21,748 bases of DNA, from the NCBI GenBank assembly GCA_910589635.1, contig CAJUTD010000045.1, forward strand, positions 4,063 through 25,810, given 5' to 3'. The notes below the pieces were generated by a model. The model made no database searches. It had not been told where the DNA came from and saw only the letters and a list, made by a program, of their open reading frames with translations. Shown piece after piece: positions 1 through 8,703 of the stretch. Origin of the DNA: an uncultured Lachnospiraceae bacterium (GTDB taxonomy: Bacteria; Bacillota; Clostridia; Lachnospirales; Lachnospiraceae). The translations under genes were made by a program, and so were the position numbers. Position 1 is the stretch's first letter. Each line of letters opens with the position of its first letter.

Positions 1-20
1 CATTGCTCGCGGGAATAAAC

Positions 21-76
21 GACAAAAACCCCCGGATTACCTTGATAACATCACGGTATACTCGGGGGTTTTTGTC
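21..76. terminator. Bidirectional intrinsic terminator
   Basis: A 14-base arm at 21-34 (GACAAAAACCCCCG) is perfectly complementary to 63-76. Because the arms carry an A5 tract on one side and a T5 tract on the other, the hairpin is followed by a T run on either strand. It most likely ends the amidase transcript on the minus strand and possibly a plus-strand gene lying left of the window. The 28-base loop has a small inner stem (TACC with GGTA). Confidence 0.7.
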
Positions 77-87
77 ATTTTCTGCAT

Positions 88-127
88 TTATCCCCCACCG
101 AAGCGTGTCACTTCGATAGGGGGATAA
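88..127. repeat. Strong inverted repeat downstream of the amidase gene
   Basis: TTATCCCCC at 88-96 pairs with GGGGGATAA at 119-127, and inside lies a second stem, CGAAG (99-103) with CTTCG (111-115). It has no T run on either side, so it is not a standard terminator. It may be a 3'-end stabilising or processing hairpin of the amidase mRNA, or a copy of a dispersed palindromic repeat. The sequence alone does not decide between these. Confidence 0.55.
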
Positions 128-154
128 GTCTTACTCTAACTCTCTCAGCCTGTA

Positions 155-943
155 TCATGTTAAATTCTGCTTGGTCTCCTTGCCATGCTCGTCAAGGTAT
201 TTCTGCACATCTTTCTTAAACTGCTCCCAGGCGTCTTCATGTTCTACATAATAGATGGGGCATTCCTTGCCGGTTACATCGTAATGCCGGATTACATTTT
301 CCACAGGCAGGTTAAATTTCCCACAGAGCCACGCCGTCAACTCCACCAATGAATCGTAAGTGTCCTGTGTGAACTGTCCGGTCTCATCCTGATGACAGCA
401 TTCGATAGATAAAGTGTCCGCATTGCGGTCGTTAGAAGCATAAGACATCTCCGAACTGGGAATACACTGCACAATTTTGCCGTCAATGCCTATAACGAAA
501 TGGCTGCTGGCCTTCGTCTTCTGTGTGTCTTTCAAGCTCTCGAAATAGCTACGGTTCTGTTCTGCCGTCGTGCCAGGATTCGCCGTGTAATGCACGACAA
601 TCCCCCGTACTTCTTCGATTGCCATCTGCGGTCTGGAAAAAGGGTTGGGAGTCAGAAGGTCTACCGTATAATCCGGCGTTTCCTCAATCACTTTCTGCTG
701 AAATCCCTGTTCCTTATCCTGTTTTTCATCGGACTTAACATTCTGCAAAGATATGTTACGCTGCGCCTGTACAGATTCCGGCTTTTCCTCCCGCAGCAAA
801 ATCTTTGTCAAAGCAAATACAAGCAAGAGCACACATGCGCAAGAAAATACACACCGCTTGATAATCTGAATCGTCCTCTGCCGTTTTCTCCGACGCTTTC
901 TAGCCAGATACCTGTCCCTTCTCATCCGTTCTTCACTCGTCAC
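155..943 (-). CDS. Membrane-anchored N-acetylmuramoyl-L-alanine amidase (Amidase_2 / PGRP fold)
   Basis: Predicted zinc amidase cutting the bond between N-acetylmuramic acid and the L-Ala of peptidoglycan stem peptides, outside the membrane. A strongly basic N terminus (1-30) is followed by one hydrophobic segment (about 31-50), suggesting an N-in signal anchor, then a ~60-residue charged linker and the catalytic domain (about 110-255). Likely zinc ligands are visible: His118 in VVHYTAN, and His220 and Cys228 in RHYDVTGKECP, the family's H-H-C set. The start is GTG with GGAGAGG just upstream. An in-frame ATG six codons later has no good ribosome site. It sits 93 bases downstream of hemL, behind a TATACT −10-like box (near 1000) without a clear −35. 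It could be a sporulation, germination or remodelling enzyme, or a relic of phage lysis functions; the membrane anchor favours a housekeeping role. Confidence 0.88.
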   Translation of the reverse strand: MTSEERMRRDRYLARKRRRKRQRTIQIIKRCVFSCACVLLLVFALTKILLREEKPESVQAQRNISLQNVKSDEKQDKEQGFQQKVIEETPDYTVDLLTPNPFSRPQMAIEEVRGIVVHYTANPGTTAEQNRSYFESLKDTQKTKASSHFVIGIDGKIVQCIPSSEMSYASNDRNADTLSIECCHQDETGQFTQDTYDSLVELTAWLCGKFNLPVENVIRHYDVTGKECPIYYVEHEDAWEQFKKDVQKYLDEHGKETKQNLT

Positions 944-1036
944 TGTAACCTCTCCGCTTCTTTGTATATTTTGGTAGTTCCTGTCCCTTTATACTCACAG
1001 TATACACCCATTTATTGCAAAAAGAATTAATATTCT

Positions 1037-2317
1037 TTAAATTTTTTGTAAGATTATTGTTATTCGTTCTAGAGCTCCTTGCAGCATCTCCTGTGTGTGT
1101 GCAACAGATAAAAACATAGCCTCAAACTGTGATGGTGCGATATAAATCCCATGTTCCAGCAGATAGTTAAAATATTCTGCAAAAATTTTCGTATCGGAAG
1201 TCTTCGCGCTCTGATAATTATCCACATTCTGCTCTGTAAAATAAAGGCATCCCAGAGAGCCTACATGGTTTACCCGCCAGGGTTTCCCCTTTTCTTTCAA
1301 CAACCGCTGTATCTGCCCATAGAACCAGTCGCCTTTGCGGTTCAAATCCTCGTAATATTCAGGATGCTCTTTTAAAATGGAAAGCTGTGCCATACCCGCC
1401 GCCATGGCGACCGGATTCCCACTTAAAGTTCCCGCCTGGTATACGCCTCCCATAGGGGCTACAAGCTCCATAATCTCCCGTCTGCCACCGTACGCACCTA
1501 CTGGCATACCGCCGCCGATAATTTTGCCAAATGTCGTTAAATCCGGGACGACGCCGTAATACCCCTGCGCTCCATCAATGCCCAGTCGAAACCCGGTTAT
1601 CACCTCGTCAAAAATCAGCAACGCACCGTAACTGTCACATATCCTGCGCAGTCCGTCCAGGAATCCCGGTGCAGGAGGAACCACGCCCATATTTGCCGCT
1701 ACCGGTTCCACAATCACCGCTGCAATCTCCTCGCCGCACCTTTCAAAATGTACTTTGACGCTCTCTAAATTGTTATATTCTGCCGAAAGCGTATCTTTCG
1801 TACAGCCCTCAGGCACCCCCAGGCTATCGGGCACGCCAGCCGTCATCACGCCGGAACCCGCCTGTATCAAAAGTCCATCGGAATGCCCATGATAGCAGCC
1901 GGCAAATTTGACAATCTTATCCCGCCCAGTAAATCCCCTTGCCGTGCGGATTACGCTCATCACCGCCTCCGTCCCGGAATTTACCATACGCACCATCTCT
2001 ACAGAAGGCACCAACCCACAGATCAACTTCGCCATTTGGGCCTCAACTGCCGTGGCCGCGCCAAAACTAAGCCCTCTCTCACATGCTTCCCGCACGCTTT
2101 TTAATACATCTCTGTTGCCATGTCCTAAAATCATTGGCCCCCAGGAACCGACAAAATCGAGATAGCCATTATCGTCCTCATCATAAATATACGCTCCCTG
2201 GGCACGCTTGATGAAACGCGGCGTGCCGCCAACCGAACCGAACGAGCGCACCGGCGAATTCACTCCTCCGGGAATTACTTTTATCGCATCCGCAAATAAT
2301 CGCTGTGATTTCGTCAT
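1037..2317 (-). CDS. hemL: Glutamate-1-semialdehyde 2,1-aminomutase
   Basis: PLP enzyme converting glutamate-1-semialdehyde to 5-aminolevulinate, the second step of the C5 tetrapyrrole route started by HemA at the other end of this operon. The 426 residues match the usual family length. Recognisable parts are the N-terminal PGGVNSPVR motif (16-24), GTEA (115-118), the PLP-binding FDEV (236-239) and the Schiff-base lysine K265 in FGKIIGGGMP. ATG is preceded by GGGAGG at six bases. It is the last tetrapyrrole gene, 81 bases after hemB. A short A+T-rich hairpin (about 1021-1038) overlaps its stop codon and could be a weak terminator. Confidence 0.96.
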   Translation of the reverse strand: MTKSQRLFADAIKVIPGGVNSPVRSFGSVGGTPRFIKRAQGAYIYDEDDNGYLDFVGSWGPMILGHGNRDVLKSVREACERGLSFGAATAVEAQMAKLICGLVPSVEMVRMVNSGTEAVMSVIRTARGFTGRDKIVKFAGCYHGHSDGLLIQAGSGVMTAGVPDSLGVPEGCTKDTLSAEYNNLESVKVHFERCGEEIAAVIVEPVAANMGVVPPAPGFLDGLRRICDSYGALLIFDEVITGFRLGIDGAQGYYGVVPDLTTFGKIIGGGMPVGAYGGRREIMELVAPMGGVYQAGTLSGNPVAMAAGMAQLSILKEHPEYYEDLNRKGDWFYGQIQRLLKEKGKPWRVNHVGSLGCLYFTEQNVDNYQSAKTSDTKIFAEYFNYLLEHGIYIAPSQFEAMFLSVAHTQEMLQGALERITIILQKI

Positions 2318-2398
2318 TCTTATCCTCCCTGCCGCTTTGCCGGCGCAACTGTCTGCTTATCTTATAATTCCTGTATTCATATGCCATAAGCCGTCTGT

Positions 2399-3382
2399 TT
2401 ATCCGATCATTCCCGCATCCATACATTTTGCCAGTTTTTCGGCAAAATAAGTAATGTAAATATTGCATCCTGCACGGTAAGCGCTCACTGCCATCTCGCA
2501 TATAATTGTTTCTTCCTCAACAAATCCCGCCTGCGCCGCTGCCTTAACCATCGCATATTCTCCACTGACTGAATAGGCCGCCACCGGGACATTGACGCGC
2601 TCTTTTACCTCGCGAATTAAGTCCCCATATGCCATCGCCGGCTTTACCATTACAATATCCGCTCCCTCCTGCACGTCAAGCAAAGCTTCTTTCCATGCCT
2701 CCCGGCGGTTATGATAGTCCATCTGGTAAGATTTCCGGTCGCCAAATGCGGGCGCAGAACCGGCGGCATCCCGAAACGGTCCATAGAAGGAGGACGCAAA
2801 CTTCACCGCATAAGACATAAGCGGAACGTTTACATAACCACTCTCGTCAAGCATCTTGCGAATCGCCGCCACGCGCCCGTCCATCATATCGGAAGGTGCA
2901 ACCATATCCGCGCCTGCCTGCACCTGGGACAAGGCTGTCTTCGCCAGGAGCTCCAAAGTCCTGTCATTGTCGACCTCCTTGCCGCAGAGCACGCCGCAAT
3001 GCCCATGGGAAGTGTATTCGCACATGCACACATCCCCAATCAAATATAAATCCGGGCATACTTGTTTCGCCTTGCAAAATGCTTTCTGCACAACACCATC
3101 CTGGGCATAAGCGCCGCTTCCAACTTCATCCTTATTATCAGGAATACCAAAAAACATTACAGACTGCACGCCGGCATCGCAAAGTTCCACCAGTTTTTCT
3201 TCCATACAATCCACACTATAGCGGTACTGCCCGGGCATAGTGGGGATTTCCTCTTTGATATTATTTCCTTCTCGCACAAACATAGGGTAAATAAGCGAAG
3301 ATTTGTCCACTCTCACTTCTCGTACCATTTTCCGCAGCACGTCGTTACTGCGCAGACGCCGCGGCCTGTAAGTCAAATCCAT
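2399..3382 (-). CDS. hemB: Delta-aminolevulinic acid dehydratase (porphobilinogen synthase)
   Basis: Condenses two 5-aminolevulinate molecules into porphobilinogen in the cytoplasm. Length 327 is normal for the family. The two active-site lysines are K194 (SYAVKFASSFYGPF) and K247 (MVKPAMAY). The zinc-type cysteine triad C119, C121 and C129 (DVCMCEYTSHGHC) marks a zinc-dependent form rather than the magnesium form with aspartates. Its ATG overlaps the last 10 bases of the cobA-hemD gene, with GGAGG nine bases upstream, so translation is likely coupled. Confidence 0.97.
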   Translation of the reverse strand: MDLTYRPRRLRSNDVLRKMVREVRVDKSSLIYPMFVREGNNIKEEIPTMPGQYRYSVDCMEEKLVELCDAGVQSVMFFGIPDNKDEVGSGAYAQDGVVQKAFCKAKQVCPDLYLIGDVCMCEYTSHGHCGVLCGKEVDNDRTLELLAKTALSQVQAGADMVAPSDMMDGRVAAIRKMLDESGYVNVPLMSYAVKFASSFYGPFRDAAGSAPAFGDRKSYQMDYHNRREAWKEALLDVQEGADIVMVKPAMAYGDLIREVKERVNVPVAAYSVSGEYAMVKAAAQAGFVEEETIICEMAVSAYRAGCNIYITYFAEKLAKCMDAGMIG

Positions 3383-4896
3383 TTATCTGTACCTCCGTTT
3401 GATAACTTTATACAAGCTTCCACAATACCGTCTATGGTTGCCTCCTTTGCCTTCATGGTCTTCATACCAAATTCCTGGGCTGCCGACTCCGTCTGCCTGC
3501 CGATGCACACCGCCCGCACCAGACTGTAATCCAACCCTTTTGCCGCCTCGGCAAATCCCCGAACCGTCGATGCGCTGGTAAATACCACCATAGAAATCTG
3601 GCCTGCCTCTACCTGTCCTTTTACATCGAAATACTCTGGAAATTCCTCGCAAACTGTACGATAAATAGGTAAATCTGTAACCTCTACGCACGCTCGCTTT
3701 TGTATTTCTCGGATAAGCTGCAAGTTTCCGTTCGCGGCGCGCGGAATAAAAATTTTATCCCCATCCTCACAGATTTCTCCCAGCAGTATTCCTAAATGCT
3801 CCCCGTCATAAACCTGGGGCATATGCGGACACAGCAGTCCCCGCTTGAAAATTTCCTGTGCCGTGCCTGGGCCAAGCGCAACAATCTTTGCCATTCCCAA
3901 ACTGCGGATATCATACCCCCGCGCCGCCAGCTCGTCAAAAAATACCGTGACCCCTGCCGGAGAAGTAAACACGAGATAGTTATATTGTGAGAGATGTTCA
4001 AACTCCCGCCAAAGCCTTCGGTTTTCTTTTATTTTCTCGATGCGGATGGTTGGATGCTCTAAAACCTGCGCGCCCAGCTGCCGCAGCCTGTCCGCCAGCA
4101 ATTCGCCGCGCCCACTGGGTCTTGTCACTAACACCTTGCGCCCAAAAAGAGGAAGTTTCTCATACCAGCCAAACCGTTTTCCCAACTCACAGACTTCGCC
4201 AACCACGAAAATTGCCGGAGGATGCACGCCCTGCCGCTTCGCTTCTTGGGTAATATCGGCAAGGCCTGCAATCATCTTTTTTTGTCCGGCGCACGTGCCC
4301 TGCTGCAAAACTGCCGCCGGAGTCTGCGGCCCCATGCCCGCAGCCAGCAAGCCTCGGCAGATTTCCTCTAAGGCGGAAACGCCCATAAGAAACACCAATG
4401 TGCCAGACAGACGCGCCAAAGCCTCAAAATCAAATTGCGATGGTTCCCCCTGCCTTCTGTGCCCAGTCAGGATATGTACAGAAGATGCAAAATCTCGGTG
4501 CGTCACCGGAATCCCATTGTATGCAGGAACAGAAAATGCGGAGGTTACGCCCGGCACAACCTCAAAGGGAATATTCTGCTGCAACAGCAATTCTAACTCT
4601 TCTGCGCCCCTGCCAAACAAAAATGGGTCTCCGCCTTTCAAGCGTACCACGCACTTTCCCTCCTGCGCTTTTTCTAAAAGCGTTTGATTGATTTCTTCCT
4701 GTGTCATTGTATGGCTGCCGGCACGCTTGCCGGCGTCTATCAGCTCTGCATCACGGGGAATCAGCGACATAATTTCCTCTCCTACCAGATGGTCGCAAAC
4801 TACCACCTGGGCGTGTTCCAGTATTTCCTTGCCTTTTATGGTGAGAAGCCCTACATCTCCAGGTCCTGCACCCACCAGGAATACTCTCCCTTTCAT
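3373..4896 (-). CDS. cobA-hemD: Fused uroporphyrinogen-III C-methyltransferase / uroporphyrinogen-III synthase
   Basis: Bifunctional enzyme. The C-terminal HemD half cyclises hydroxymethylbilane to uroporphyrinogen III, and the N-terminal CobA half methylates it twice with S-adenosylmethionine to precorrin-2, committing flux to siroheme or corrinoids. CobA (about 1-245) shows VGAGPGD (8-14), RLKGGDPFLFGRG and PGVTSA. HemD begins around residue 250 at GRKVLVTRPSG. The frame is open upstream to an ATG at 4971, but family members begin right before the GAGPGD glycine loop, so I chose ATG 4896 (507 residues), which has AAGGA close upstream. It lies 59 bases after the GTPase-NYN gene and overlaps hemB by 10 bases. 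The fusion is common in Clostridia. Confidence 0.94.
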   Translation of the reverse strand: MKGRVFLVGAGPGDVGLLTIKGKEILEHAQVVVCDHLVGEEIMSLIPRDAELIDAGKRAGSHTMTQEEINQTLLEKAQEGKCVVRLKGGDPFLFGRGAEELELLLQQNIPFEVVPGVTSAFSVPAYNGIPVTHRDFASSVHILTGHRRQGEPSQFDFEALARLSGTLVFLMGVSALEEICRGLLAAGMGPQTPAAVLQQGTCAGQKKMIAGLADITQEAKRQGVHPPAIFVVGEVCELGKRFGWYEKLPLFGRKVLVTRPSGRGELLADRLRQLGAQVLEHPTIRIEKIKENRRLWREFEHLSQYNYLVFTSPAGVTVFFDELAARGYDIRSLGMAKIVALGPGTAQEIFKRGLLCPHMPQVYDGEHLGILLGEICEDGDKIFIPRAANGNLQLIREIQKRACVEVTDLPIYRTVCEEFPEYFDVKGQVEAGQISMVVFTSASTVRGFAEAAKGLDYSLVRAVCIGRQTESAAQEFGMKTMKAKEATIDGIVEACIKLSNGGTDKWI

Positions 4897-4955
4897 TATT
4901 CCTTCACTTCCCTTTTCGCTCCTCTCACTGTTGCTGCACTTCCTTTTTGTTTCTT

Positions 4956-7643
4956 TCACGATTCTTTCCATTCCTCAGGCATAACTTCTCCCAGAAAACT
5001 CTTTTCCTTCCATTGGTTTTGGGACAATTCTTCTCTCATTTCCTTTTCCAGACGCTTGATTTCCTCCTGCAATTCCCGCGCAGAAATCAACCCGCAGCCT
5101 TGGCCCCGGATGATAATCTGCTCCAGACCATCCGAAGTAGCAACTACAACCCGGTACTCTCGCCCATGCGTATGGGCAAATTTTTCAATATACTGGTCAG
5201 CAGTCTCAGCCTCTTTCGTAAATACAACATGGATATTATGGTAATCCATAACTTCTGTGCGGTGATTCTGCACCCGGTACGCGTCAAAAACCACAATCAG
5301 ATGACACCCCCGAATCCCCTGATAATTGCACATAACATCTAAAAGCCTGTCCCTGGCGCTATCTATATTATGCTCCGCCAGCTCTTTTAATTCCTGCCAG
5401 GCAAAAATGATATTGTAGCCGTCCACCAGAAAATATTCTTCTTTCTTCTGTGGCATTTGAAAGGTACGTTTCGTCTGTGGCGCATATGTTTTCGTGACTG
5501 CACGCTTCCTGTGATAGCCTTTTCTTGCCGCTTCCTTGCTGTGCTTGTTGGCGCACAACGTCTTAGAGAGAATAGCCTCCACCTCATCCTCGCCAATCCA
5601 CGCTTCCTCCTCAAAGCCCATTTCTGCCTGCCCCCCTCTCACTATCCCGGCAGGCTCGTCCAACATATCCGCTGTTCCATGCAAAATACGCTGGACAAAC
5701 GCCGGCGTCTCCACATGCATATGCTCTTTGACTTGATTCCACTTTACGATAAATCCTGCGCCATGCGCACAAAACACAGAGTCCGCCGGATTTTGCAAAT
5801 CCCGCTCCGGATCATAACCAATCTGCTCCATGATCTCTTCGGTATTGTGACAAGGCTCATAACCTTTCAACGTACAAGACAAGCGTCCCTCGCCTCTGGT
5901 ATACTGTAGAACTTCCCTGGGATAATCCTGCATCTGAGATACCGGCGCAGTTCCGGCAAGCACCGCCATCCCGCTCTGCGTATACGGCGGAGCAAAGCTA
6001 CCGTGCATCCGCTGGATATCTGTCATGGCACGCCCAATCATTTGCTCTGGAACTTCTAACAAAAATTCATAAATAGGCTCTAGCAACACCGACTGAGCCT
6101 CTCTCAATCCCTGGCGCAGCGCACGATATGTCGCCTGCCGGAAATCACCGCCTTCTGTATGCTTGAGATGCGCCCGCCCCGCAGCGAGGGTAATCTTCAT
6201 ATCCGTAATCGCAGAACCAGTGAGCACACCTCTGTGTTCTTTCTCCATAAGATGTGTCATCACTAAACGCTGCCAGTTACGGTCTAACACGTCTTCACAG
6301 CAAGACGCGCCAAACACAAGCCCGCTGCCTGGCTCTCCCGGCTCCAACAACAAATGTACCTCCGCATAATGACGTAAAGGTTCGTAATGCCCTACGCCCT
6401 CCACCGGGCAGGCTATCGTCTCTTTGTACAGAATATTGCCTGTCCCAAAAGACACGTCCACACCAAACCGCTCTCGTATCAGGCTTGCAAGAATTTCTAA
6501 CTGCACTTCACCCATTACCTGCACGCGAATTTCCTGTAAATTCTCATCCCAAATAATATGAAGCTGTGGGTCCTCCTCTTGGAGCTGGCTCAACTTCGCC
6601 ATCATTTTTCCGGTATCGTACCCTGGCGGCAGCTCCATGCAGTAAGTCAACACCGGCTGCAAAAAAGGAGCCAAAGCGTCCTCTTCCATGCCCAGCCCTT
6701 CCCCTGGGTGTGTTTCCTGCAACCCGGTCACAGCACAGACAGTCCCTGCATACGCTTCCTGCACAGCCTCAAATTTCTCACCGGAATAAATACGGATTTG
6801 GTTGACCTTTTCCTGCCCGCTTCCCAGAATCATTTTAACTTTCAGCACACCGCCCGTCACTTTCAGATGGCTTAAACGATTGCCCTGCCCATCATGGGTA
6901 ATCTTAAAAACCTTTGCGCCAAACTCCTGCGGGTATGTCTTTTGCTCTGTAAAACGTTCCAGCCCTTGCAGAAATCCCTTAACGCCGTAAAGCTTCAAGG
7001 CAGAACCAAAATAGCAGGGAAACACCTTCCTCTGCCGAATAAGCTCTCTAATCTGACCCTCTTCCACTGCGCCATGTTCTAAATAATATTCCAACACATC
7101 CTCCTGGCACATGGCAACATTTTCCTGAAACTCCTCATGATCCACATCTGAGAAATCGAGACAGTTTTCGTCCAGTTTTTCCCTTAATTCTGCAAGAAGT
7201 GTTTCCTTATCTGTACCCGGCTGGTCCATCTTATTGACAAAGAGGAACGCCGGCACCTGATACCGCTTTAATAGCTGCCAGAGCGTGCGTGTGTGCCCCT
7301 GCACGCCGTCAGCTCCACTGATTAACAGTATCGCATAGTCAAGCGCCTGTAAGGTACGTTCCATTTCCGCCGAGAAATCGACATGCCCCGGCGTATCCAA
7401 CAACGTAAAGACCGTGTCCTCCGTTTCTAACACCGCCTGTTTGGAGAAAATAGTAATTCCCCTAGCCCGCTCCAAAGCATCCGTATCTAAAAAAGCATCT
7501 CCATTGTCCACCCTGCCTATCTTTCGCAGATTGCCGCTCTCATATAACAACGCCTCGGAAAGCGTGGTCTTGCCTGCGTCCACATGGGCAAGCAATGCTG
7601 TACATATCTGTTTTTTGGGTTTATTTTCCGATGACTTATCCAT
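4956..7643 (-). CDS. Tet(M)/EF-G-like ribosome GTPase fused to a C-terminal Rae1/YacP NYN ribonuclease domain
   Basis: 895 residues. The N-terminal ~645 residues are a ribosomal-protection-type translational GTPase: G1 AHVDAGKTT (19-27), G2 RGITI (61-65), G3 DTPGHVDF (83-90), G4 NKMD (137-140), G5 near GSAL (213-216), EF-G-like domains II-V, and a domain V stretch ending LKGYEP (592-597) that matches the end of Tet(M). A ~90-residue basic linker follows. Residues ~735-870 are an NYN/PIN-like domain closely resembling Bacillus Rae1 (YacP): LVDGYNIIFAW with D741, then SARDRL, VVFDA, ETADQYIEK and ATSDGLEQ, with the acidic residues of the fold retained. Rae1 is known to cleave mRNA in the ribosomal A site. 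The domain IV loop aligned with the Tet(M) YSPVSTPADF reads HLKHTEGGDF (492-501), so tetracycline resistance is doubtful. ATG 7643 has AAAGGGG eight bases upstream; an in-frame TTG one codon earlier is unlikely. It starts 34 bases after the TOPRIM-like gene. Confidence 0.88.
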   Translation of the reverse strand: MDKSSENKPKKQICTALLAHVDAGKTTLSEALLYESGNLRKIGRVDNGDAFLDTDALERARGITIFSKQAVLETEDTVFTLLDTPGHVDFSAEMERTLQALDYAILLISGADGVQGHTRTLWQLLKRYQVPAFLFVNKMDQPGTDKETLLAELREKLDENCLDFSDVDHEEFQENVAMCQEDVLEYYLEHGAVEEGQIRELIRQRKVFPCYFGSALKLYGVKGFLQGLERFTEQKTYPQEFGAKVFKITHDGQGNRLSHLKVTGGVLKVKMILGSGQEKVNQIRIYSGEKFEAVQEAYAGTVCAVTGLQETHPGEGLGMEEDALAPFLQPVLTYCMELPPGYDTGKMMAKLSQLQEEDPQLHIIWDENLQEIRVQVMGEVQLEILASLIRERFGVDVSFGTGNILYKETIACPVEGVGHYEPLRHYAEVHLLLEPGEPGSGLVFGASCCEDVLDRNWQRLVMTHLMEKEHRGVLTGSAITDMKITLAAGRAHLKHTEGGDFRQATYRALRQGLREAQSVLLEPIYEFLLEVPEQMIGRAMTDIQRMHGSFAPPYTQSGMAVLAGTAPVSQMQDYPREVLQYTRGEGRLSCTLKGYEPCHNTEEIMEQIGYDPERDLQNPADSVFCAHGAGFIVKWNQVKEHMHVETPAFVQRILHGTADMLDEPAGIVRGGQAEMGFEEEAWIGEDEVEAILSKTLCANKHSKEAARKGYHRKRAVTKTYAPQTKRTFQMPQKKEEYFLVDGYNIIFAWQELKELAEHNIDSARDRLLDVMCNYQGIRGCHLIVVFDAYRVQNHRTEVMDYHNIHVVFTKEAETADQYIEKFAHTHGREYRVVVATSDGLEQIIIRGQGCGLISARELQEEIKRLEKEMREELSQNQWKEKSFLGEVMPEEWKES

Positions 7644-7677
7644 CAAAAATGCCCCTTTCTCTGTTAATGGTGCAGTA

Positions 7678-8703
7678 TTAATTTATCAATGCAAAATTAT
7701 ACTCTGCCACAAAGAAAATACAGGTATTTAGTACCCAGATATACCCCTGATTTTCGTCCCGGCTGAAATGATTCTGCATCTTTAAAATTTCCATTAAATC
7801 TATCTGCTCATAACATTTCTTATATCTATCTTCCTCTATCTCAAACTCTCCATTTAAAAGCCAATTGGCCTTACGAATATTATGAAAAATAATTTTTCCC
7901 AAAATATCCCGAATGCACTCCCAATATGACTGCCCTCTATGTATATATCCCATCTTTAATAACCAGTCTTTCAATTGGTATTTTAACGTATTTTTACAAA
8001 TATCACCGCTTAACCCTTGCAATACTTCCTCCAACTCGCGTTCCAGCTCATGTTCTTCTGAAATATTCAAAACTGCCTTGCAGCATTCTTCTCTGGCCTT
8101 TTCATCTGTAATCCCAAAGCGTCCATTTAACAAATCATCGATTCTATGAGGGAATTCAAATAATTTACCAATTGCCGTTTCGCTGTCAACCTGAGCTTTA
8201 TACTTCTTTCCCGGCTGTAAGGACACTGGAATTTTCCTTGTATAAAAATCACAATCCGGCAACGCCTTTAAATGCAGATAAGATTCTATCATTGGATAAT
8301 TGATATATAATTTCCCCATATCAGCTGCATCATGAAAACACTGCTGCATATCCATAATCTTTTGTTCTGAAAAGTTTGTGTCATGGCGTTCATAATCAAA
8401 CACTAAAATAATATTTATAAAGTCTTCTTTATAGCATGGAAACTGAGGATGCTGTTTTTTACTGATAACAAACGGCAAATCTATATCGACTTTCTCGTCT
8501 GCCCATTGAGAGCCATATTCCTTAGCTATATCTTCATATAAAAGATATATGTTTGTTCCATAAATCCACACATCCTCAATATCAATATTAATTTCTGGAA
8601 AACATTTAAAAATCAGGGAAAACAATTTATTCTTTTCATGATTTCCTTCTACTATCAGCAGGTTCCGTCTTCGCCTTCTTACTTCATCCTGATAATTACT
8701 CAT
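7678..8703 (-). CDS. TOPRIM-like nuclease candidate, partner of the upstream ATPase (putative defence effector)
   Basis: 341 residues, not assignable to a named family with certainty. It opens with a basic stretch (R9-R13), then LLIVEGNHEKN with E19. A second acidic motif is ILVFDYERHD with D103, E105 and D108, and NYPMIESY with E140 follows. The order VEG, then hydrophobic-DxD/E, then P-x-x-E is what TOPRIM-like RloB, AbiLii, DUF4276 and AriB proteins show. The rest (about 200 residues, charged, helical) is unfamiliar. The chosen ATG has GGGGAG ten bases upstream and overlaps the ATPase stop by 8 bases (ATGAGTAA). The longer frame to 8739 needs a TTG and lacks a ribosome site. The gene is much richer in A+T than the hem genes, suggesting acquisition. 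A nuclease function is inferred; no catalytic proof is visible. Confidence 0.7.
   Translation of the reverse strand: MSNYQDEVRRRRRNLLIVEGNHEKNKLFSLIFKCFPEINIDIEDVWIYGTNIYLLYEDIAKEYGSQWADEKVDIDLPFVISKKQHPQFPCYKEDFINIILVFDYERHDTNFSEQKIMDMQQCFHDAADMGKLYINYPMIESYLHLKALPDCDFYTRKIPVSLQPGKKYKAQVDSETAIGKLFEFPHRIDDLLNGRFGITDEKAREECCKAVLNISEEHELERELEEVLQGLSGDICKNTLKYQLKDWLLKMGYIHRGQSYWECIRDILGKIIFHNIRKANWLLNGEFEIEEDRYKKCYEQIDLMEILKMQNHFSRDENQGYIWVLNTCIFFVAEYNFALIN

Noticed and set aside
500..1030. A 176-codon plus-strand open frame over the amidase gene
   Set aside because: It lies opposite a protein with clear zinc-ligand motifs, has no recognisable domain or ribosome site, and is a shadow frame.
2181..2501. 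A minus-strand frame bridging hemB and hemL
   Set aside because: It overlaps the end of hemB and the start of hemL in another frame, with arginine-rich low-quality sequence and no ribosome site.
4896..4971. 25-residue N-terminal extension of CobA-HemD
   Set aside because: Family members begin just before the GAGPGD loop, and the extension is lysine- and serine-rich without conserved features, although its ATG cannot be excluded.
4956..7643. Calling this a tetracycline resistance gene
   Set aside because: The domain IV loop lacks the Tet(M) YSPVST residues and the protein has a fused nuclease domain; similarity alone does not support resistance.
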